NCBI RefSeq assembly: GCF_946886895.1
Contig: NZ_CAMPJO010000001.1
Coordinates: 186,001-250,000, forward strand
Length of the DNA stretch: 64,000 nucleotides
Direction: 5' to 3'
DNA from: an uncultured Marinobacter sp.
GTDB taxonomy: Bacteria; Pseudomonadota; Gammaproteobacteria; Pseudomonadales; Oleiphilaceae
A model generated the notes under the pieces. It did not search any database, was not told the origin of the DNA, and saw nothing but the letters and a program-made list of their open reading frames with translations. Every line of letters begins with the position of its first letter. Position 1 is the first letter of the stretch. The position numbers and the translations under genes were made by a program. Positions 30,578-45,358 of this stretch are shown here, in pieces.

Positions 30578-31039
30578 TCATTCGAATACCGGTATGATGT
30601 GGGCCTTTTCGATGCTGTCAAACGGCAACAGGTATTCGTGGTCATCAACGACCACCACCACATCATCGCCTTCCACACCCCGGATCAGACCCTGAAACTT
30701 CCGGCGCCCCTCAAAGGCCATCCGGAGACGAATCTGAACCTGGTGACCGGCAAACGCTTCGTATTGCTCCAGACGAAACAGCGGGCGATCCATCCCCGGG
30801 GATGAAACCTCAAGTGTGTATTCCGTCTGGATGGGATCTTCCACATCCATCACACCGCTGATCTGGCGACTGACTTTTTCACAGTCCTCAATGCCGATGC
30901 CGTTCTCGGCATCGTCAATAAACACCCGCAGCAGGGAATGATGGCCCTGGGAGCGGAATTCCATGCCCCAGAACTCATACCCCAGGCCCTCGACCACAGG
31001 CTGAAGAATGTCTTCCAGTTGCTTAAGCTTGGCTGACAA
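30578..31039 (-). CDS. rimP: Ribosome maturation factor RimP
   Basis: A 153-residue RimP. The N-terminal alpha/beta domain has [24 protein letters not shown] and [12 protein letters not shown], and a C-terminal SH3-like domain follows. It acts in 30S assembly before RbfA. The start is a TTG at 31039 with GGAGAAGG upstream. First protein gene of the rimP-nusA-infB-rbfA-truB-rpsO-pnp operon, preceded by a leader with two terminators. Confidence 0.95.
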   Translation of the reverse strand: MSAKLKQLEDILQPVVEGLGYEFWGMEFRSQGHHSLLRVFIDDAENGIGIEDCEKVSRQISGVMDVEDPIQTEYTLEVSSPGMDRPLFRLEQYEAFAGHQVQIRLRMAFEGRRKFQGLIRGVEGDDVVVVVDDHEYLLPFDSIEKAHIIPVFE

Positions 31040-31080
31040 GTTACGCCTTCTCCGTTATCAGATTTACCGACCCCAAAAAC

Positions 31081-31110
31081 AAAAAAAGGGCTGTTTTATC
31101 AGCCCTTTTT
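31081..31110 (-). terminator. Terminator 2 in the rimP leader
   Basis: AAAAAGGGCTG-ATAAAA-CAGCCCTTTTTTT on the minus strand: a 7-bp GC stem with a U-tract, 42 bases before the rimP start codon. It has a U-tract in both directions. Located where read-through must be regulated for rimP-nusA expression. Confidence 0.85.
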
Positions 31111-31145
31111 ATGCACCAGGGCCCTCTGCGCCAGGCCCCTTAATC

Positions 31146-31173
31146 AAAAAGCCCCGAACGAATGGGGCCTTTT
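31146..31173 (-). terminator. Terminator 1 in the rimP leader
   Basis: On the minus strand AAAAGGCCCC-loop-GGGGCTTTTT. It lies about 100 bases after the inferred transcription start at 31274. Confidence 0.8.
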
Positions 31174-31280
31174 GTTGCAAGAACTCACAGGAAGCAAACC
31201 GATGTACCGCTTCCTGCTGACAGACACCTGGCCTGCCAGAAACCCGTCAGCACAAAGCTGCAGGTCCCAATATCCGCCGG

Positions 31281-31319
31281 AGTATAGAGACGCCAGACAG
31301 AGTGGTCAAGGACTGACCA
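31281..31319 (-). promoter_or_regulatory. rimP operon promoter with overlapping dyad
   Basis: On the minus strand TTGACC (31309-31304), exactly 17 bp, TATACT (31286-31281): close to sigma-70 consensus. A dyad TGGTCA-N5-TGACCA (31303-31319) overlaps the -35, so a repressor could block it. It lies between the tRNA-Leu terminator and the leader terminators. Confidence 0.7.
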
Positions 31320-31322
31320 AAG

Positions 31323-31354
31323 AAAAACGGCCTGGAATGTCCAAGCCGTTTTCT
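31323..31354 (-). terminator. Terminator after tRNA-Leu
   Basis: On the minus strand AAAACGGCTTGGA-loop-TCCAGGCCGTTTTTC, a stem with T5, 8 bases after the encoded CCA. It ends the ftsH-to-tRNA transcript. Confidence 0.85.
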
Positions 31355-31361
31355 TTACAGA

Positions 31362-31446
31362 TGGTGCCCGGGGCCGGACTCGAACCGGCACGGCTTTCGC
31401 CACTACCCCCTCAAGATAGCGTGTCTACCAGTTTCACCACCCGGGC
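31362..31446 (-). tRNA. leuU: tRNA-Leu (anticodon GAG)
   Basis: 85 bases. Acceptor stem GCCCGGG/CCCGGGC with encoded CCA (31364-31362), D-arm GTGAAACTGGTAGACAC, anticodon loop CTTGAGG (anticodon GAG, reading CUC/CUU), a long class II variable arm and the T-arm GGTTCGAGTCC. It lies just downstream of secG, the usual place for this tRNA in Gammaproteobacteria. Confidence 0.97.
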
Positions 31447-31453
31447 AACACTT

Positions 31454-31834
31454 TTACTCGAGCTCGGGGAGTTCTGGCTCCCCGTTCCCGGTTTCGCTCG
31501 GGGCTGCTGCACCGTCTTCAGCGGCTGATGTATCGGCTGGGGTCTTGCTGGACTCCTGAACTACAGGAATACCGGCTTGCCCGGCCACTTCAGCCCGCTG
31601 CTTGGCAAACACCGCCAGCGAGAAACTTGTTACAAAAAACACAATGGCGAGCAGGGTTGTCATCCGGGTCAGGAAGCTGCCACTGCCCTGGCTACCGAAA
31701 ACGGTCTGGGAGGCACCACCACCAAAGGCTGCGCCAGCATCGGCACCTTTGCCCTGCTGAATCAGCACCAGACCCACCAGTGCCACGGCGATAACCACGT
31801 GCACAACGACTACCAGTGTTTCCAACCAATCCAT
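31454..31834 (-). CDS. secG: Protein translocase subunit SecG
   Basis: 126 residues: two transmembrane segments (LVVVVHVVIAVALVGLVLIQQGKGADAGAAFGGG and LLAIVFFVTSFSLAVFA) with the conserved GKGADAGAAFGGGASQTVFG loop, then a disordered acidic C-terminal tail. It assists SecYE-SecA protein export. It sits between tpiA and tRNA-Leu, the standard order. Confidence 0.96.
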   Translation of the reverse strand: MDWLETLVVVVHVVIAVALVGLVLIQQGKGADAGAAFGGGASQTVFGSQGSGSFLTRMTTLLAIVFFVTSFSLAVFAKQRAEVAGQAGIPVVQESSKTPADTSAAEDGAAAPSETGNGEPELPELE

Positions 31835-31858
31835 AACGACTCTCGCGAACCTTATACG

Positions 31859-32617
31859 TTAGATACTCGCCGGTACAGCCCGGCAAATACTCACAAAATC
31901 CTCAGCTTTTAACGACGCACCACCGATCAAACCACCGTCAATGTCCGGCTCGGCGAAAAGTGCCGCTGCATTATCCGCTTTTACACTACCCCCGTAAAGC
32001 AGAGATACGTCTTCCGCCGGGGCACCGAGCTCAGCAAGCTGCTTACGTATCCAGCCATGCATCGCCTGGGCATCTCCCGCCGTGGCGGTTTTCCCTGTCC
32101 CGATTGCCCAGACCGGCTCGTACGCGACTACCACTTGCTGCCAGCGATCATGGCCAACTTTCGCCAACCCGCTCCGAACCTGAGCCGCTACCACCGACTC
32201 AGCCTTACCGGACTCTCGCTCGGCGAGCGTTTCGCCAACGCAGACCACGGCGGTCAGCCCACTTGAGAGCAGGTGCTCAACCTTGGCGGCTACACTCTCG
32301 TCGGTCTCGCCAAACAACTGGCGGCGCTCCGAGTGACCCACCAGGGCAAATTCACACCCCATGTCCCAAGCCATGCCTGCGGAGATTTCTCCGGTGTAGG
32401 CACCCGACAGCCACTGCCCGACGTTCTGAACACCAACGGATACTGAAGCGCCGGCTAACTCGACCACATCCCTGACGTACAAAGCGGGCGGAATAATAAC
32501 AACTTCCGCACCGTTATCAAGGTCGCTGATTCCGGACCGGACCGAGCCCACCAGGCTTTTCGCCAGATCTCTCGACCCGTTCATTTTCCAGTTACCGGCT
32601 ACAATCTTGCGGCGCAT
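31859..32617 (-). CDS. tpiA: Triose-phosphate isomerase
   Basis: About 252 residues, starting MRRKIVAGNWKMNGS at ATG 32617 with GGGAT upstream. An earlier in-frame start lacks family sequence. Active-site residues are visible: K in NWKMN, H in VGHSERR and the catalytic Glu in VVAYEPVWAIGTG. It interconverts DHAP and G3P. It lies between glmM and secG in one operon. Confidence 0.97.
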   Translation of the reverse strand: MRRKIVAGNWKMNGSRDLAKSLVGSVRSGISDLDNGAEVVIIPPALYVRDVVELAGASVSVGVQNVGQWLSGAYTGEISAGMAWDMGCEFALVGHSERRQLFGETDESVAAKVEHLLSSGLTAVVCVGETLAERESGKAESVVAAQVRSGLAKVGHDRWQQVVVAYEPVWAIGTGKTATAGDAQAMHGWIRKQLAELGAPAEDVSLLYGGSVKADNAAALFAEPDIDGGLIGGASLKAEDFVSICRAVPASI

Positions 32618-32693
32618 AACAGATCCCGAACGTGAGGGAGGGCGAACTATACAGCAGTCCCTCGCAGCAGACAACCGCCTGAAAACACAAAAG

Positions 32694-34037
32694 TCATGGC
32701 CCGGATTGCTCCACAATCCGGGCCAGTTCCCGGACCACCCGCTGAATACTGTCGGCGTCCTGGCCTTCGGCCATCACCCGAATCAGCGGCTCGGTTCCGG
32801 AGGCCCGCAACAGCACCCGGCCGGCACTGCCCAGCTCTGCCTCGGCCTTTTCCACCGCCGCCACAATCTCGTCCCGGCTGAACGGATCAAAACGTTGGCC
32901 AACGCGGACATTAATCATTTCCTGGGGCAGTTTGCTCATGCCCTGGCGCAGATCCGTCAGGGTTTTGCCCGACTTGCCTACGGCCAGCAAAACCTGAAGC
33001 GCAGAGACAATGCCGTCGCCGGTGCTGGTGCAATCGCGAATCACCAGATGCCCGGAACCTTCTCCGCCCAGCACCCAGTTGTTGGCGAGCAACCGCTCCA
33101 TCACGTAGCGGTCGCCCACCTTGGCACGCTCGAATTCGATGCCGATCTCGCGCAACGCCAGCTCGACACCAAGGTTGGTCATTAACGTTCCGACCACACC
33201 ACCCTTCAGGCGGCCTTCGGCGAACCGCTGCGAGGCAATAACATACAGCAGCTCGTCGCCATCCACCTCGGAACCATCGCGATCGACCATCAGCACCCGG
33301 TCACCGTCGCCGTCAAAGGCAATACCCAGATCAGCGCCCCGGGCGACCACCGCCTTTTTCAACTCTTCCAGGTGAGTGGACCCGACATTCAGGTTGATGT
33401 TCAGGCCATCCGGATTCGCACCGATCACCGAGACATTCGCCCCCAACTCCCGGAACACCTTGGGGGCGACGTGGTAGGTCGCACCGTGAGCGCAGTCCAG
33501 AACAATCGTCATATCATCCAGGGTGAATTCGTTGGGCACCGTGCTTTTGCAGAACTCCACGTATCGGCCCGGAGCATCATCGACCCGCGAGGCTTTACCA
33601 AGCTCACCCGGCGTGCACACCTCAATGGGCATATCCAGCCAGCGCTCAATTTCTGCTTCCAGGGCATCGTCGAGTTTGGTCCCGGCAGCGGAAAAAAACT
33701 TGATGCCGTTATCGTGATGCGGATTGTGGGAGGCACTGATCACAATACCCGCGGAGGCCCGGAACGTTCGGGTCAGATAGGCGATGGCCGGCGTCGGCAT
33801 GGGGCCAAGCAGCTTGACGTCAACACCCGCTGCGGAAAGACCGGCCTCCAGGGCTGACTCGAACATATACCCGGAAAGGCGGGTATCCTTGCCAATCAGC
33901 ACACTGTTGCGCTGCCCATCACGCTTGAATGCCTGCCCGGCTGCCCAGCCCAGCTTGAGCATGAATTCCGGTGTTATCGGAAACTCACCAACACGGCCAC
34001 GAATACCATCGGTGCCAAAATAGGTTCTCTCGGACAT
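32694..34037 (-). CDS. glmM: Phosphoglucosamine mutase
   Basis: 447 residues. Phosphoserine loop [16 protein letters not shown], metal loop [11 protein letters not shown], sugar-binding GEGSGHL and C-terminal [15 protein letters not shown]. It converts glucosamine-6-phosphate to glucosamine-1-phosphate for UDP-GlcNAc, hence peptidoglycan and LPS. It shares TAATG with folP and belongs to the ftsH-folP-glmM-tpiA-secG run. Confidence 0.97.
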   Translation of the reverse strand: MSERTYFGTDGIRGRVGEFPITPEFMLKLGWAAGQAFKRDGQRNSVLIGKDTRLSGYMFESALEAGLSAAGVDVKLLGPMPTPAIAYLTRTFRASAGIVISASHNPHHDNGIKFFSAAGTKLDDALEAEIERWLDMPIEVCTPGELGKASRVDDAPGRYVEFCKSTVPNEFTLDDMTIVLDCAHGATYHVAPKVFRELGANVSVIGANPDGLNINLNVGSTHLEELKKAVVARGADLGIAFDGDGDRVLMVDRDGSEVDGDELLYVIASQRFAEGRLKGGVVGTLMTNLGVELALREIGIEFERAKVGDRYVMERLLANNWVLGGEGSGHLVIRDCTSTGDGIVSALQVLLAVGKSGKTLTDLRQGMSKLPQEMINVRVGQRFDPFSRDEIVAAVEKAEAELGSAGRVLLRASGTEPLIRVMAEGQDADSIQRVVRELARIVEQSGP

Positions 34038-34867
34038 TACCCTGCCTCCCTCATGGCCGTCACGACCTTGACGGCATCTACGGTTTCCCTGACATCGTGC
34101 ACCCGGATGATACTGGCGCCCTTCATGGCAGATATTGTCGCGGCTGCGAGGCTGGCCGGCAACCGTTCGCTGACGTCACGGCCGGTAATCTGGCCAAGCA
34201 TGGACTTGCGGGAGATACCCACCAGCAAGGGATGCCCAAGGAGTTGAAACTGCTCCATCGTCGCCAGTAACTGAAGATTGTGTTCCAGGCTCTTGCCAAA
34301 GCCGAAGCCGGGGTCCAGCAGGATATTCTCGGGCCTGACTCCGGCCATCCCGGCCACCCGCATACGCTCGGTCAGGAAGCTGCTCACGTCACGTCGTACG
34401 TTCCGGTAATCCGGCCGATCCTGCATGGTGTCCGGCTCACCCTGGATGTGCATGATACACACCGGAACGGCCGCCTTCGCCACCACCTCCGCCGCTCCCT
34501 TTCGCTGCAGCGCGCGCACGTCGTTGATAAGGCCAGCGCCGAGCTTCGCGGTTTGCGCCATCACCTCGGGCGCACTTGTATCCACTGACACCACAACATC
34601 AAGCTCCGCTGTGATCGCCTCCACCACCGGGCAGACCCGATCAAGCTCCTCCTGCAGGGATACGGGGGACGCTCCCGGCCGGGTCGACTCACCGCCAACG
34701 TCGATAAATGCGGCGCCATCCGACACCATCTGTCGGGCCCGGGCAAGAGCCGCCTCAGGCCTGTTGAACTGCCCTCCATCGGAAAAGGAGTCCGGAGTGA
34801 TATTGAGAATACCCATGACGTGGCAACGGGACATATCCAGTACCCGACCGGCAAAATTCATTTCCAT
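34037..34867 (-). CDS. folP: Dihydropteroate synthase
   Basis: About 276 residues from ATG 34867 (AAGG upstream). Hallmarks: [56 protein letters not shown] and IIRVHDV. It condenses pABA with the pterin pyrophosphate and is the sulfonamide target. It overlaps glmM by one base and is separated from ftsH by a terminator. Confidence 0.96.
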   Translation of the reverse strand: MEMNFAGRVLDMSRCHVMGILNITPDSFSDGGQFNRPEAALARARQMVSDGAAFIDVGGESTRPGASPVSLQEELDRVCPVVEAITAELDVVVSVDTSAPEVMAQTAKLGAGLINDVRALQRKGAAEVVAKAAVPVCIMHIQGEPDTMQDRPDYRNVRRDVSSFLTERMRVAGMAGVRPENILLDPGFGFGKSLEHNLQLLATMEQFQLLGHPLLVGISRKSMLGQITGRDVSERLPASLAAATISAMKGASIIRVHDVRETVDAVKVVTAMREAG

Positions 34868-34945
34868 AGCAAACCTTTTCTGGACTGATCTCCATCCGCA
34901 AAGCCGACTGCGCACCCGGCCCCCCCACTTCCCAGACCACAAAAC

Positions 34946-34976
34946 AAACGCCGCCCGGAGTCCCGGGCGGCGTTTT
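34946..34976 (-). terminator. Terminator between ftsH and folP
   Basis: Stem AAAACGCCGCCCGG/CCGGGCGGCGTTT with a 4-base loop, followed on the minus strand by a T-rich stretch (GTTTTGTGG). Very stable. It should partly insulate folP-glmM from ftsH. Confidence 0.88.
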
Positions 34977-35004
34977 GGGTAATGACCTCGCTACCGTCGT
35001 GGCG

Positions 35005-36948
35005 TCAGTGCTCGCCAGCAGGCCGGCCAACACCTGGACGATGACCGTCGTCGGTATTTTTCGGTTCCGGAGCACGTTCAGGCTCATCGGCCGTTACCCC
35101 ACCGGCTGGACCGCTGTCACCCCAACCCTTCGGCGGGCGCGGCGCACGACCTTCCATGATGTCGTCGATCTGATGACGGTCAATGGTCTCGTATTTCATC
35201 AAGGCATCCGCCATCAGGTCGAGCTTGTCCCGGTTATCGATCAGCAGCTGCTTGGCCTTCTCGTAACAGGAATCGATGATGTTGCGGACTTCCTCGTCAA
35301 TACGCTGGGCGGTCTCAGGCGAGTACACCGTCTGCGCCTGGCCAGCAGACCTGCCCAGGAACGGCTCTTCGCTGTCGGTATCATACTGCAGCGGCCCCAG
35401 TTTTTCGGACAGACCCCAGCGGGTTACCATATTCCGGGCCAGACTGGTCGCCCGCTCGATATCGTTGGAGGCACCCGTGGTCACGCCATCAAAGCCGAGG
35501 GTCAGCTCTTCAGCAACCCGCCCACCGAACAGGCTGCAAATAGAGCTGATCAGGAAGCGCTTACTGTGGCTGTACTTGTCTTCTTCCGGCAGGAACATGG
35601 TCACACCCAGCGCACGGCCCCGGGGAATGATGCTGACCTTGTACACCGGATCGTGCTCAGGCATGAGACGCCCGACAATGGCATGGCCAGACTCATGGTA
35701 AGCCGTGTTCCGCTTTTCCTTCTCGCTCATCACCATGGACTTGCGCTCGGCGCCCATCATGATCTTGTCCTTGGCGAGCTCAAATTCTTCCATGGAGACC
35801 AGGCGCTGATTGCGACGCGCCGCAAACAGGGCCGCCTCGTTTACCAGGTTGGCCAGATCCGCACCCGAGAAGCCGGGCGTACCGCGAGCTATCAGGACCG
35901 GTTCAACACCATCCGCCAGGGGCACCTTCTTCATGTGCACCTTCAGGATCTGCTCGCGACCAATGATGTCCGGCAGCCCAACCACGACCTGGCGGTCGAA
36001 ACGGCCCGGGCGCAGCAGCGCAGGGTCCAGAACATCCGGACGGTTGGTGGCGGCAATCACGATAACGCCTTCGTTACCTTCAAAGCCGTCCATTTCAACC
36101 AGCAACTGGTTCAGGGTCTGCTCGCGTTCGTCGTGGCCACCGCCCATGCCGGCACCGCGATGGCGACCGACCGCGTCAATCTCGTCGATAAAGATGATGC
36201 ACGGGCTTTGCTTCTTGGCCTGCTCGAACATGTCGCGGACCCGGGAGGCACCCACACCCACGAACATTTCCACGAAGTCGGAGCCGGAGATGGAGAAGAA
36301 CGGCACCTTGGCCTCTCCGGCAATGGCTTTGGCCAGCAGGGTCTTACCAGTACCGGGCTGCCCGACCATCAGGACGCCCTTCGGAATGCTGCCACCAAGG
36401 CGCTGGAACTTGCTGGGATCCCGGAGGAAATCCACCAACTCCTTGACGTCTTCCTTGGCCTCGTCGACACCGGCGACGTCCGCAAAGGTCGTTTTGATCT
36501 GGTCTTCGCTCATCAGGCGCGCCTTGCTCTTACCAAAGGACATGGGGCCTTTGCCGCCGCCACCTCCCTGCATCTGGCGCATGAAGAAGACGAACAACGC
36601 GATAATGATCAGTATCGGGAAAGCGGCCACCAGCAACTGCGTCCACAGGCTCTGGCGCTCGGGCTCCTTGCCGATGACTTCGACGTTGTTTGCCAGCAGG
36701 TCATCCATCAGCTTGTTGTCAGCCACCTGCGGACGGATTGTCTGGAACTGGGAACCGTCGTCGCGGGTGCCCTGGATTTCCAGACCATCAATCGTGACTT
36801 TGTTAACCTGGCCCTGCTGGACCATTTCAACGAATTGGGAATAATTGACTTGCTGGCCGGTGGTGGTCGGAGTGAAATTCTGAAACACCATCAGCAGCAC
36901 GGCGGCTATAATCAGCCAGAGAACCAGATTTTTTGCCATATCGTTCAA
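35005..36948 (-). CDS. ftsH: ATP-dependent zinc metalloprotease FtsH
   Basis: 647 residues. Two membrane segments ([15 protein letters not shown] and [18 protein letters not shown]) flank a periplasmic domain. The AAA+ module has Walker A GQPGTGKT (Gln where most FtsH have Pro), Walker [10 protein letters not shown] and the [21 protein letters not shown]. The zinc protease site is HESGH. It degrades membrane and regulatory proteins such as LpxC and sigma-32 in E. coli. The TTG at 36948 has AGGTGA upstream. The ATG at 36939 is the alternative. Its usual partner rlmE lies upstream. Confidence 0.97.
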   Translation of the reverse strand: MNDMAKNLVLWLIIAAVLLMVFQNFTPTTTGQQVNYSQFVEMVQQGQVNKVTIDGLEIQGTRDDGSQFQTIRPQVADNKLMDDLLANNVEVIGKEPERQSLWTQLLVAAFPILIIIALFVFFMRQMQGGGGGKGPMSFGKSKARLMSEDQIKTTFADVAGVDEAKEDVKELVDFLRDPSKFQRLGGSIPKGVLMVGQPGTGKTLLAKAIAGEAKVPFFSISGSDFVEMFVGVGASRVRDMFEQAKKQSPCIIFIDEIDAVGRHRGAGMGGGHDEREQTLNQLLVEMDGFEGNEGVIVIAATNRPDVLDPALLRPGRFDRQVVVGLPDIIGREQILKVHMKKVPLADGVEPVLIARGTPGFSGADLANLVNEAALFAARRNQRLVSMEEFELAKDKIMMGAERKSMVMSEKEKRNTAYHESGHAIVGRLMPEHDPVYKVSIIPRGRALGVTMFLPEEDKYSHSKRFLISSICSLFGGRVAEELTLGFDGVTTGASNDIERATSLARNMVTRWGLSEKLGPLQYDTDSEEPFLGRSAGQAQTVYSPETAQRIDEEVRNIIDSCYEKAKQLLIDNRDKLDLMADALMKYETIDRHQIDDIMEGRAPRPPKGWGDSGPAGGVTADEPERAPEPKNTDDGHRPGVGRPAGEH

Positions 36949-37077
36949 GGATCATCACCTGTGAATTGAGGGTCGCCTTGTCGGGAGGCCACCCTTTCCT
37001 GACACCTTACACCAATTGTACGCCCGTCCACCAGAAACGGCCTATCCGTATCGGCCACAGGCAGCATGACCATTTGG

Positions 37078-37698
37078 TCAGCCTTTGAAGCCCTTGCAAA
37101 CCTGGTAAATCTCGCGGGAACGCGCCCTTGAAGAATCCGGCTTGCGACTCACAACCGTGCTGAAGCTGCCACGCATGTCCGCCAACAGTCCATCAAAGCC
37201 TTCGCCCTGAAACACCTTGGCGACAAACACGCCCCCCGGCCGCAAAACCCGTTGCGCCATATCCAGGGCCAGCTCAACCAGCCCCATGGCTTTCGGGATA
37301 TCAACTGCGGCCATACCACTCATATTGGGCGCCATATCCGAAATTACAACGTCTGCCCGTCGATCACCGAGCAACGCAAGCAACTCCTCGAACACCGCGT
37401 CTTCCGTAAAGTCGCCCTGCACAAAGTCCACACCGGCAATGGGATCCATCGGCAGAATGTCGCTGGCAATCACCCTACCGTTGTCTCCCACTTTGTCAGC
37501 CGCCACCTGCGACCAGCCGCCCGGCGCAGCCCCCAGGTCCACCACCAACTGGCCAGGGCGGAACAGCTTGTCCTTATGGTCCAGCTCAATCAGCTTATAA
37601 CTGGCCCGGGAACGGTAGCCGTCTTCCTGAGACTTTTTGACCCAGACGTCGTCGAAATGTTCCTTGAGCCAGCGGTCACTGGACTTTGAGCGGGCCAA
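37078..37698 (-). CDS. rlmE: 23S rRNA (U2552-2'-O) methyltransferase
   Basis: 206 residues of the RlmE/FtsJ family: SAM-binding [15 protein letters not shown] and the catalytic K-D-K-E set ([26 protein letters not shown]). It methylates U2552 in the A loop, and in E. coli is part of the heat-shock regulon with ftsH. A TATAAT box on this strand lies at 37796-37791. Divergent from yhbY. Confidence 0.96.
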   Translation of the reverse strand: MARSKSSDRWLKEHFDDVWVKKSQEDGYRSRASYKLIELDHKDKLFRPGQLVVDLGAAPGGWSQVAADKVGDNGRVIASDILPMDPIAGVDFVQGDFTEDAVFEELLALLGDRRADVVISDMAPNMSGMAAVDIPKAMGLVELALDMAQRVLRPGGVFVAKVFQGEGFDGLLADMRGSFSTVVSRKPDSSRARSREIYQVCKGFKG

Positions 37699-37858
37699 TA
37701 TAACCTCCTGAAAACGGTTCAGCCCCCGACCCGGCGCCGATACGTGTTTACGGCCATTTCCCGGGCAGGACGATCTGTTACAATCCGTTGATTATACGAT
37801 CAGGCCAGCGGCAACACTGCTGACCTTTTGTTAATTGCACCGATAAAGAGATTGCATC

Positions 37859-38170
37859 ATGAGCCTTTCACCGGAACAACGCCGGGAATACCGGGCGATC
37901 GCCCACAACCTGAAGCCGGTCATCATCGTCGGTGACAAGGGCCTTTCTGAGGGCCTTCAGGAAGAGCTGGAGCGTGCCCTGAATGATCACGAACTGATCA
38001 AGGTCAAGGTAGCCAGCCAGGATCGCGAGGTTCGCCAGGAAACCATCTCCGCCCTGTGCGAGACCGCCGGCGCGGAGCTGGTTCAATCCATTGGCAAGGT
38101 CGCGGTGATCTTGCGCCGGGCGAAAAAGCCAAACCCCAAGCTCTCCAACCTGCTGCGCAACAAACACTGA
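37859..38170 (+). CDS. yhbY: YhbY/CRM-domain RNA-binding protein
   Basis: A 103-residue single CRM domain: LKPVIIVGDKGLSEGLQEELERALNDHELIKVKV, with the GxxG-like loop. It is associated with 50S precursors in E. coli and probably acts in ribosome assembly. It is placed beside rlmE as in many Gammaproteobacteria. Its TGA abuts the greA stop on the other strand with no gap (TGATCA). Confidence 0.94.
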   Translation: MSLSPEQRREYRAIAHNLKPVIIVGDKGLSEGLQEELERALNDHELIKVKVASQDREVRQETISALCETAGAELVQSIGKVAVILRRAKKPNPKLSNLLRNKH

Positions 38171-38650
38171 TCAGACGTACTCGACTTCCTCGATTTCGTA
38201 TTCCACGGTGCCCGAGGGCACCCGAATCGCGACCACATCACCCTCGCTCTTGCCCACCAGGGCACGGGCGATGGGCGAGGAAATCGACAGTTTGCCCGCC
38301 TTGATATCGGCCTCATCCTCGCCAACGATCTGGTACCGGACCTGTTGATCGGTGTCCATGTTGAGCAAGTGGACGGTGGTACCGAAAATCACCTTGCCAG
38401 TGTTCTCCATGGTGGTGACATCAATCACCTGGGACGCCGACAGTTTGCCTTCGATTTCCTGGATGCGGCCTTCGATAAAGCTCTGCTGCTCGCGGGCGGC
38501 ATGGTATTCCGCGTTTTCCTTGAGGTCGCCATGTTCACGGGCATCCGCGATGGCGGCGATTACCCGGGGACGGTCTTCTGACTTCAGCTTCTGAAGCTCC
38601 TCACGGAGGCGGCTCTCCCCCGCCTTTGTCATCGGTACTCTGTCAGCCAT
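38171..38650 (-). CDS. greA: Transcription elongation factor GreA
   Basis: 159 residues. The N-terminal coiled coil has the acidic tip ([20 protein letters not shown]), followed by the C-terminal FKBP-like domain ([23 protein letters not shown]). It stimulates transcript cleavage by backtracked RNA polymerase. It starts 4 bases after carB and is part of carA-carB-greA, the order known in Pseudomonas. Confidence 0.97.
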   Translation of the reverse strand: MADRVPMTKAGESRLREELQKLKSEDRPRVIAAIADAREHGDLKENAEYHAAREQQSFIEGRIQEIEGKLSASQVIDVTTMENTGKVIFGTTVHLLNMDTDQQVRYQIVGEDEADIKAGKLSISSPIARALVGKSEGDVVAIRVPSGTVEYEIEEVEYV

Positions 38651-38654
38651 AGTC

Positions 38655-41873
<3,219 letters not shown>

Positions 41874-41952
41874 GTCTTGGTAAACCTGTCAGCAACTTTT
41901 GAATTCTGGCAGCGCAACGCGCGGCGCCGGTGAGTTTTCCTGGCGACCCCGC

Positions 41953-43083
41953 TCAGGCGGATCGCATTTCCATCAGGCGGATAAACTCGTCAAACAGCGG
42001 GGCCACGTCATGAGGACCGGGGCTGGCTTCCGGGTGGCCCTGGAAACTGTAGGCCGGTTTGTCAGTCCGGCGAATGCCTTGCAGGGTGCCATCGAACAGA
42101 GACTTGTGAGTCGCCTCGACATTGGCCGGCAGGGTTGCCTCGTCTACGGCAAAGCCGTGGTTCTGGCTGGTGATCATCACCGTGCCTTTGGCAAGATCCT
42201 GCACCGGGTGGTTGGCACCGTGGTGGCCGTGGCCCATCTTCATGGTTTTGGCGCCACTGGCCAGGGCCAGCAACTGGTGACCCAGGCAGATGCCAAACAC
42301 CGGGATATCGGTTTCCAACACGTCCTTGATGGCAGTGATGGCGTAATCACAGGGCTCGGGATCCCCCGGCCCGTTGGACAGAAATACGCCATCCGGATTC
42401 ATCGCCAGCACGTCGGAGGCCGGGGTCTGCGCCGGGACCACGGTAATGTCGCAACCGCGTGAGGCCAGCATGCGCAGAATGTTGAGCTTGACCCCGTAAT
42501 CCCAGGCCACAACCTTGAAGCGGGCTTTCTCGCGCTCACCGTAACCCTCGCCCAGGACCCATTCGGTCTGGCTCCAGGACCAGATTTTGTCGGTGGTAAC
42601 TTCTTTCGCCAGATCCATGCCTTTAAGGCCCGGAAACGCTCTGGCCAGTTCCAGCGCTCGCTCTGCAGTGGCGTTTTCGCCGGCCACGATGGCGCCGTTC
42701 TGGGAGCCTTTGTTACGCAGCAGGCGGGTCAGTCGGCGAGTGTCAATATCCGCTATCCCGACCACGTTGTTGCTTCTCAGGTAATCGTCCAGGCTTCCCT
42801 TGCTACGCCAGCTACTGGCCATGAGGGGCAGATCGCGGATAATCAGGCCGGCGGCCTGAATGCGGTCTGATTCCACATCCTCTTCGTTCACACCGGTGTT
42901 GCCGATGTGGGGATAAGTCAGGGTGACGATCTGGCGAGCGTAGGACGGATCGGTCAGGATTTCCTGGTAGCCGGTCATGGCGGTGTTGAACACCACTTCG
43001 CCACTGGTTTCTCCGTCAGCGCCAATGGCGATGCCGTAAAAGAGGCTTCCGTCTGCGAGTGCAAGGATTGCGGGTGTACTCAA
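41953..43083 (-). CDS. carA: Carbamoyl-phosphate synthase small subunit
   Basis: About 376 residues. The class I glutamine amidotransferase domain has the nucleophile Cys in [13 protein letters not shown] and the His/Glu in [12 protein letters not shown]. It supplies ammonia to CarB. The TTG at 43083 has AGGA eight bases upstream and gives [15 protein letters not shown], matching other CarA N-termini. The ATG five codons upstream has no ribosome site. It is preceded by a promoter, leader ORF and terminator consistent with attenuation. Confidence 0.96.
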   Translation of the reverse strand: MSTPAILALADGSLFYGIAIGADGETSGEVVFNTAMTGYQEILTDPSYARQIVTLTYPHIGNTGVNEEDVESDRIQAAGLIIRDLPLMASSWRSKGSLDDYLRSNNVVGIADIDTRRLTRLLRNKGSQNGAIVAGENATAERALELARAFPGLKGMDLAKEVTTDKIWSWSQTEWVLGEGYGEREKARFKVVAWDYGVKLNILRMLASRGCDITVVPAQTPASDVLAMNPDGVFLSNGPGDPEPCDYAITAIKDVLETDIPVFGICLGHQLLALASGAKTMKMGHGHHGANHPVQDLAKGTVMITSQNHGFAVDEATLPANVEATHKSLFDGTLQGIRRTDKPAYSFQGHPEASPGPHDVAPLFDEFIRLMEMRSA

Positions 43084-43143
43084 GGCTTGTATCCTCATCG
43101 AGTGGCGTATCGGTTCGTCACGAACAGGAACGCAAGCGCAAAT

Positions 43144-43206
43144 TCAGGTTGCAAAAAAGCGAGACGGAGTCTTGGCTCGGTCCCGCTTTCTTATGAACTT
43201 TTTCAA
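43144..43206 (-). CDS. Candidate carA leader peptide (20 codons)
   Basis: A TTG-initiated 20-codon reading frame in the carA leader, basic at first (MKKFIRKRDR) and ending RFFAT, runs straight through the terminator hairpin and stops 7 bases past its U-tract. That is the geometry of the pyrBI leader peptide in enterobacteria, where ribosomes disrupt the terminator when UTP is low. The ribosome site is weak, so translation is unproven. Confidence 0.35.
   Translation of the reverse strand: MKKFIRKRDRAKTPSRFFAT
43153..43189 (-). terminator. Attenuator terminator in the carA leader
   Basis: On the minus strand AAAGCGGGAC pairs with GTCTCGCTTT (one G-U) and is followed by T6. It lies between the carA promoter and the carA start codon, about 70 bases before the latter. 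Confidence 0.75.
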
Positions 43207-43226
43207 AAGGTACGCTTGGTGCAGTC

Positions 43227-43265
43227 AAACCGCCTTATTGTAAGAAATATGGCGGTTTTTGTCCA
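43227..43265 (-). promoter_or_regulatory. carA promoter within an inverted repeat
   Basis: On the minus strand TGGACA (43265-43260), exactly 17 bp, TACAAT (43242-43237): five of six matches in each hexamer. Eight-base arms AAACCGCC/GGCGGTTT at 43251-43258 and 43227-43234 flank the -10, forming a dyad that could be an operator. The start of transcription would be near 43230. Confidence 0.65.
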
Positions 43266-43303
43266 CGGGAAATGTCCACGCTGTGGATTAGCCCGAAGCA
43301 CCG

Positions 43304-43331
43304 GCGGGCGCCTGGGATTGGAGGCGCCCGC
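43304..43331. terminator. Hairpin after dapB, inside a split REP-like element
   Basis: GCGGGCGCC (43304-43312) pairs with GGCGCCCGC (43323-43331). Outside it lie GGATTA (43285-43290) and TAATCCGACA (43336-43345), the arms of the REP-like palindrome seen twice elsewhere. There is no U-tract. It probably marks the dapB 3' end. Confidence 0.5.
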
Positions 43332-43354
43332 CTCGTAATCCGACAAACCAGCCC

Positions 43355-45332
<1,978 letters not shown>

Positions 45333-45358
45333 GCTTTAAAACCCTGTTTTTTAAACGC

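Larger units (their letters stand above)
31040..31274 (-). ncRNA. Structured rimP operon leader / possible small RNA
   Basis: From the inferred start near 31274 to the rimP TTG. It contains an 8-bp hairpin CAGGAAGC...GCTTCCTG (31190-31218) and two Rho-independent terminators (31146-31173, 31081-31110). The first would release an RNA of about 130 bases. It fits either an attenuated leader of the rimP operon (a rimP leader motif has been described in other Gammaproteobacteria) or a stand-alone small RNA. No tRNA-like fold or initiator tRNA is seen. Confidence 0.5.

Noticed and set aside
31113..31361. A second tRNA (such as initiator tRNA) between tRNA-Leu and rimP
   Set aside because: No acceptor, anticodon or T-arm pattern is found. 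The region holds a promoter and terminators instead.
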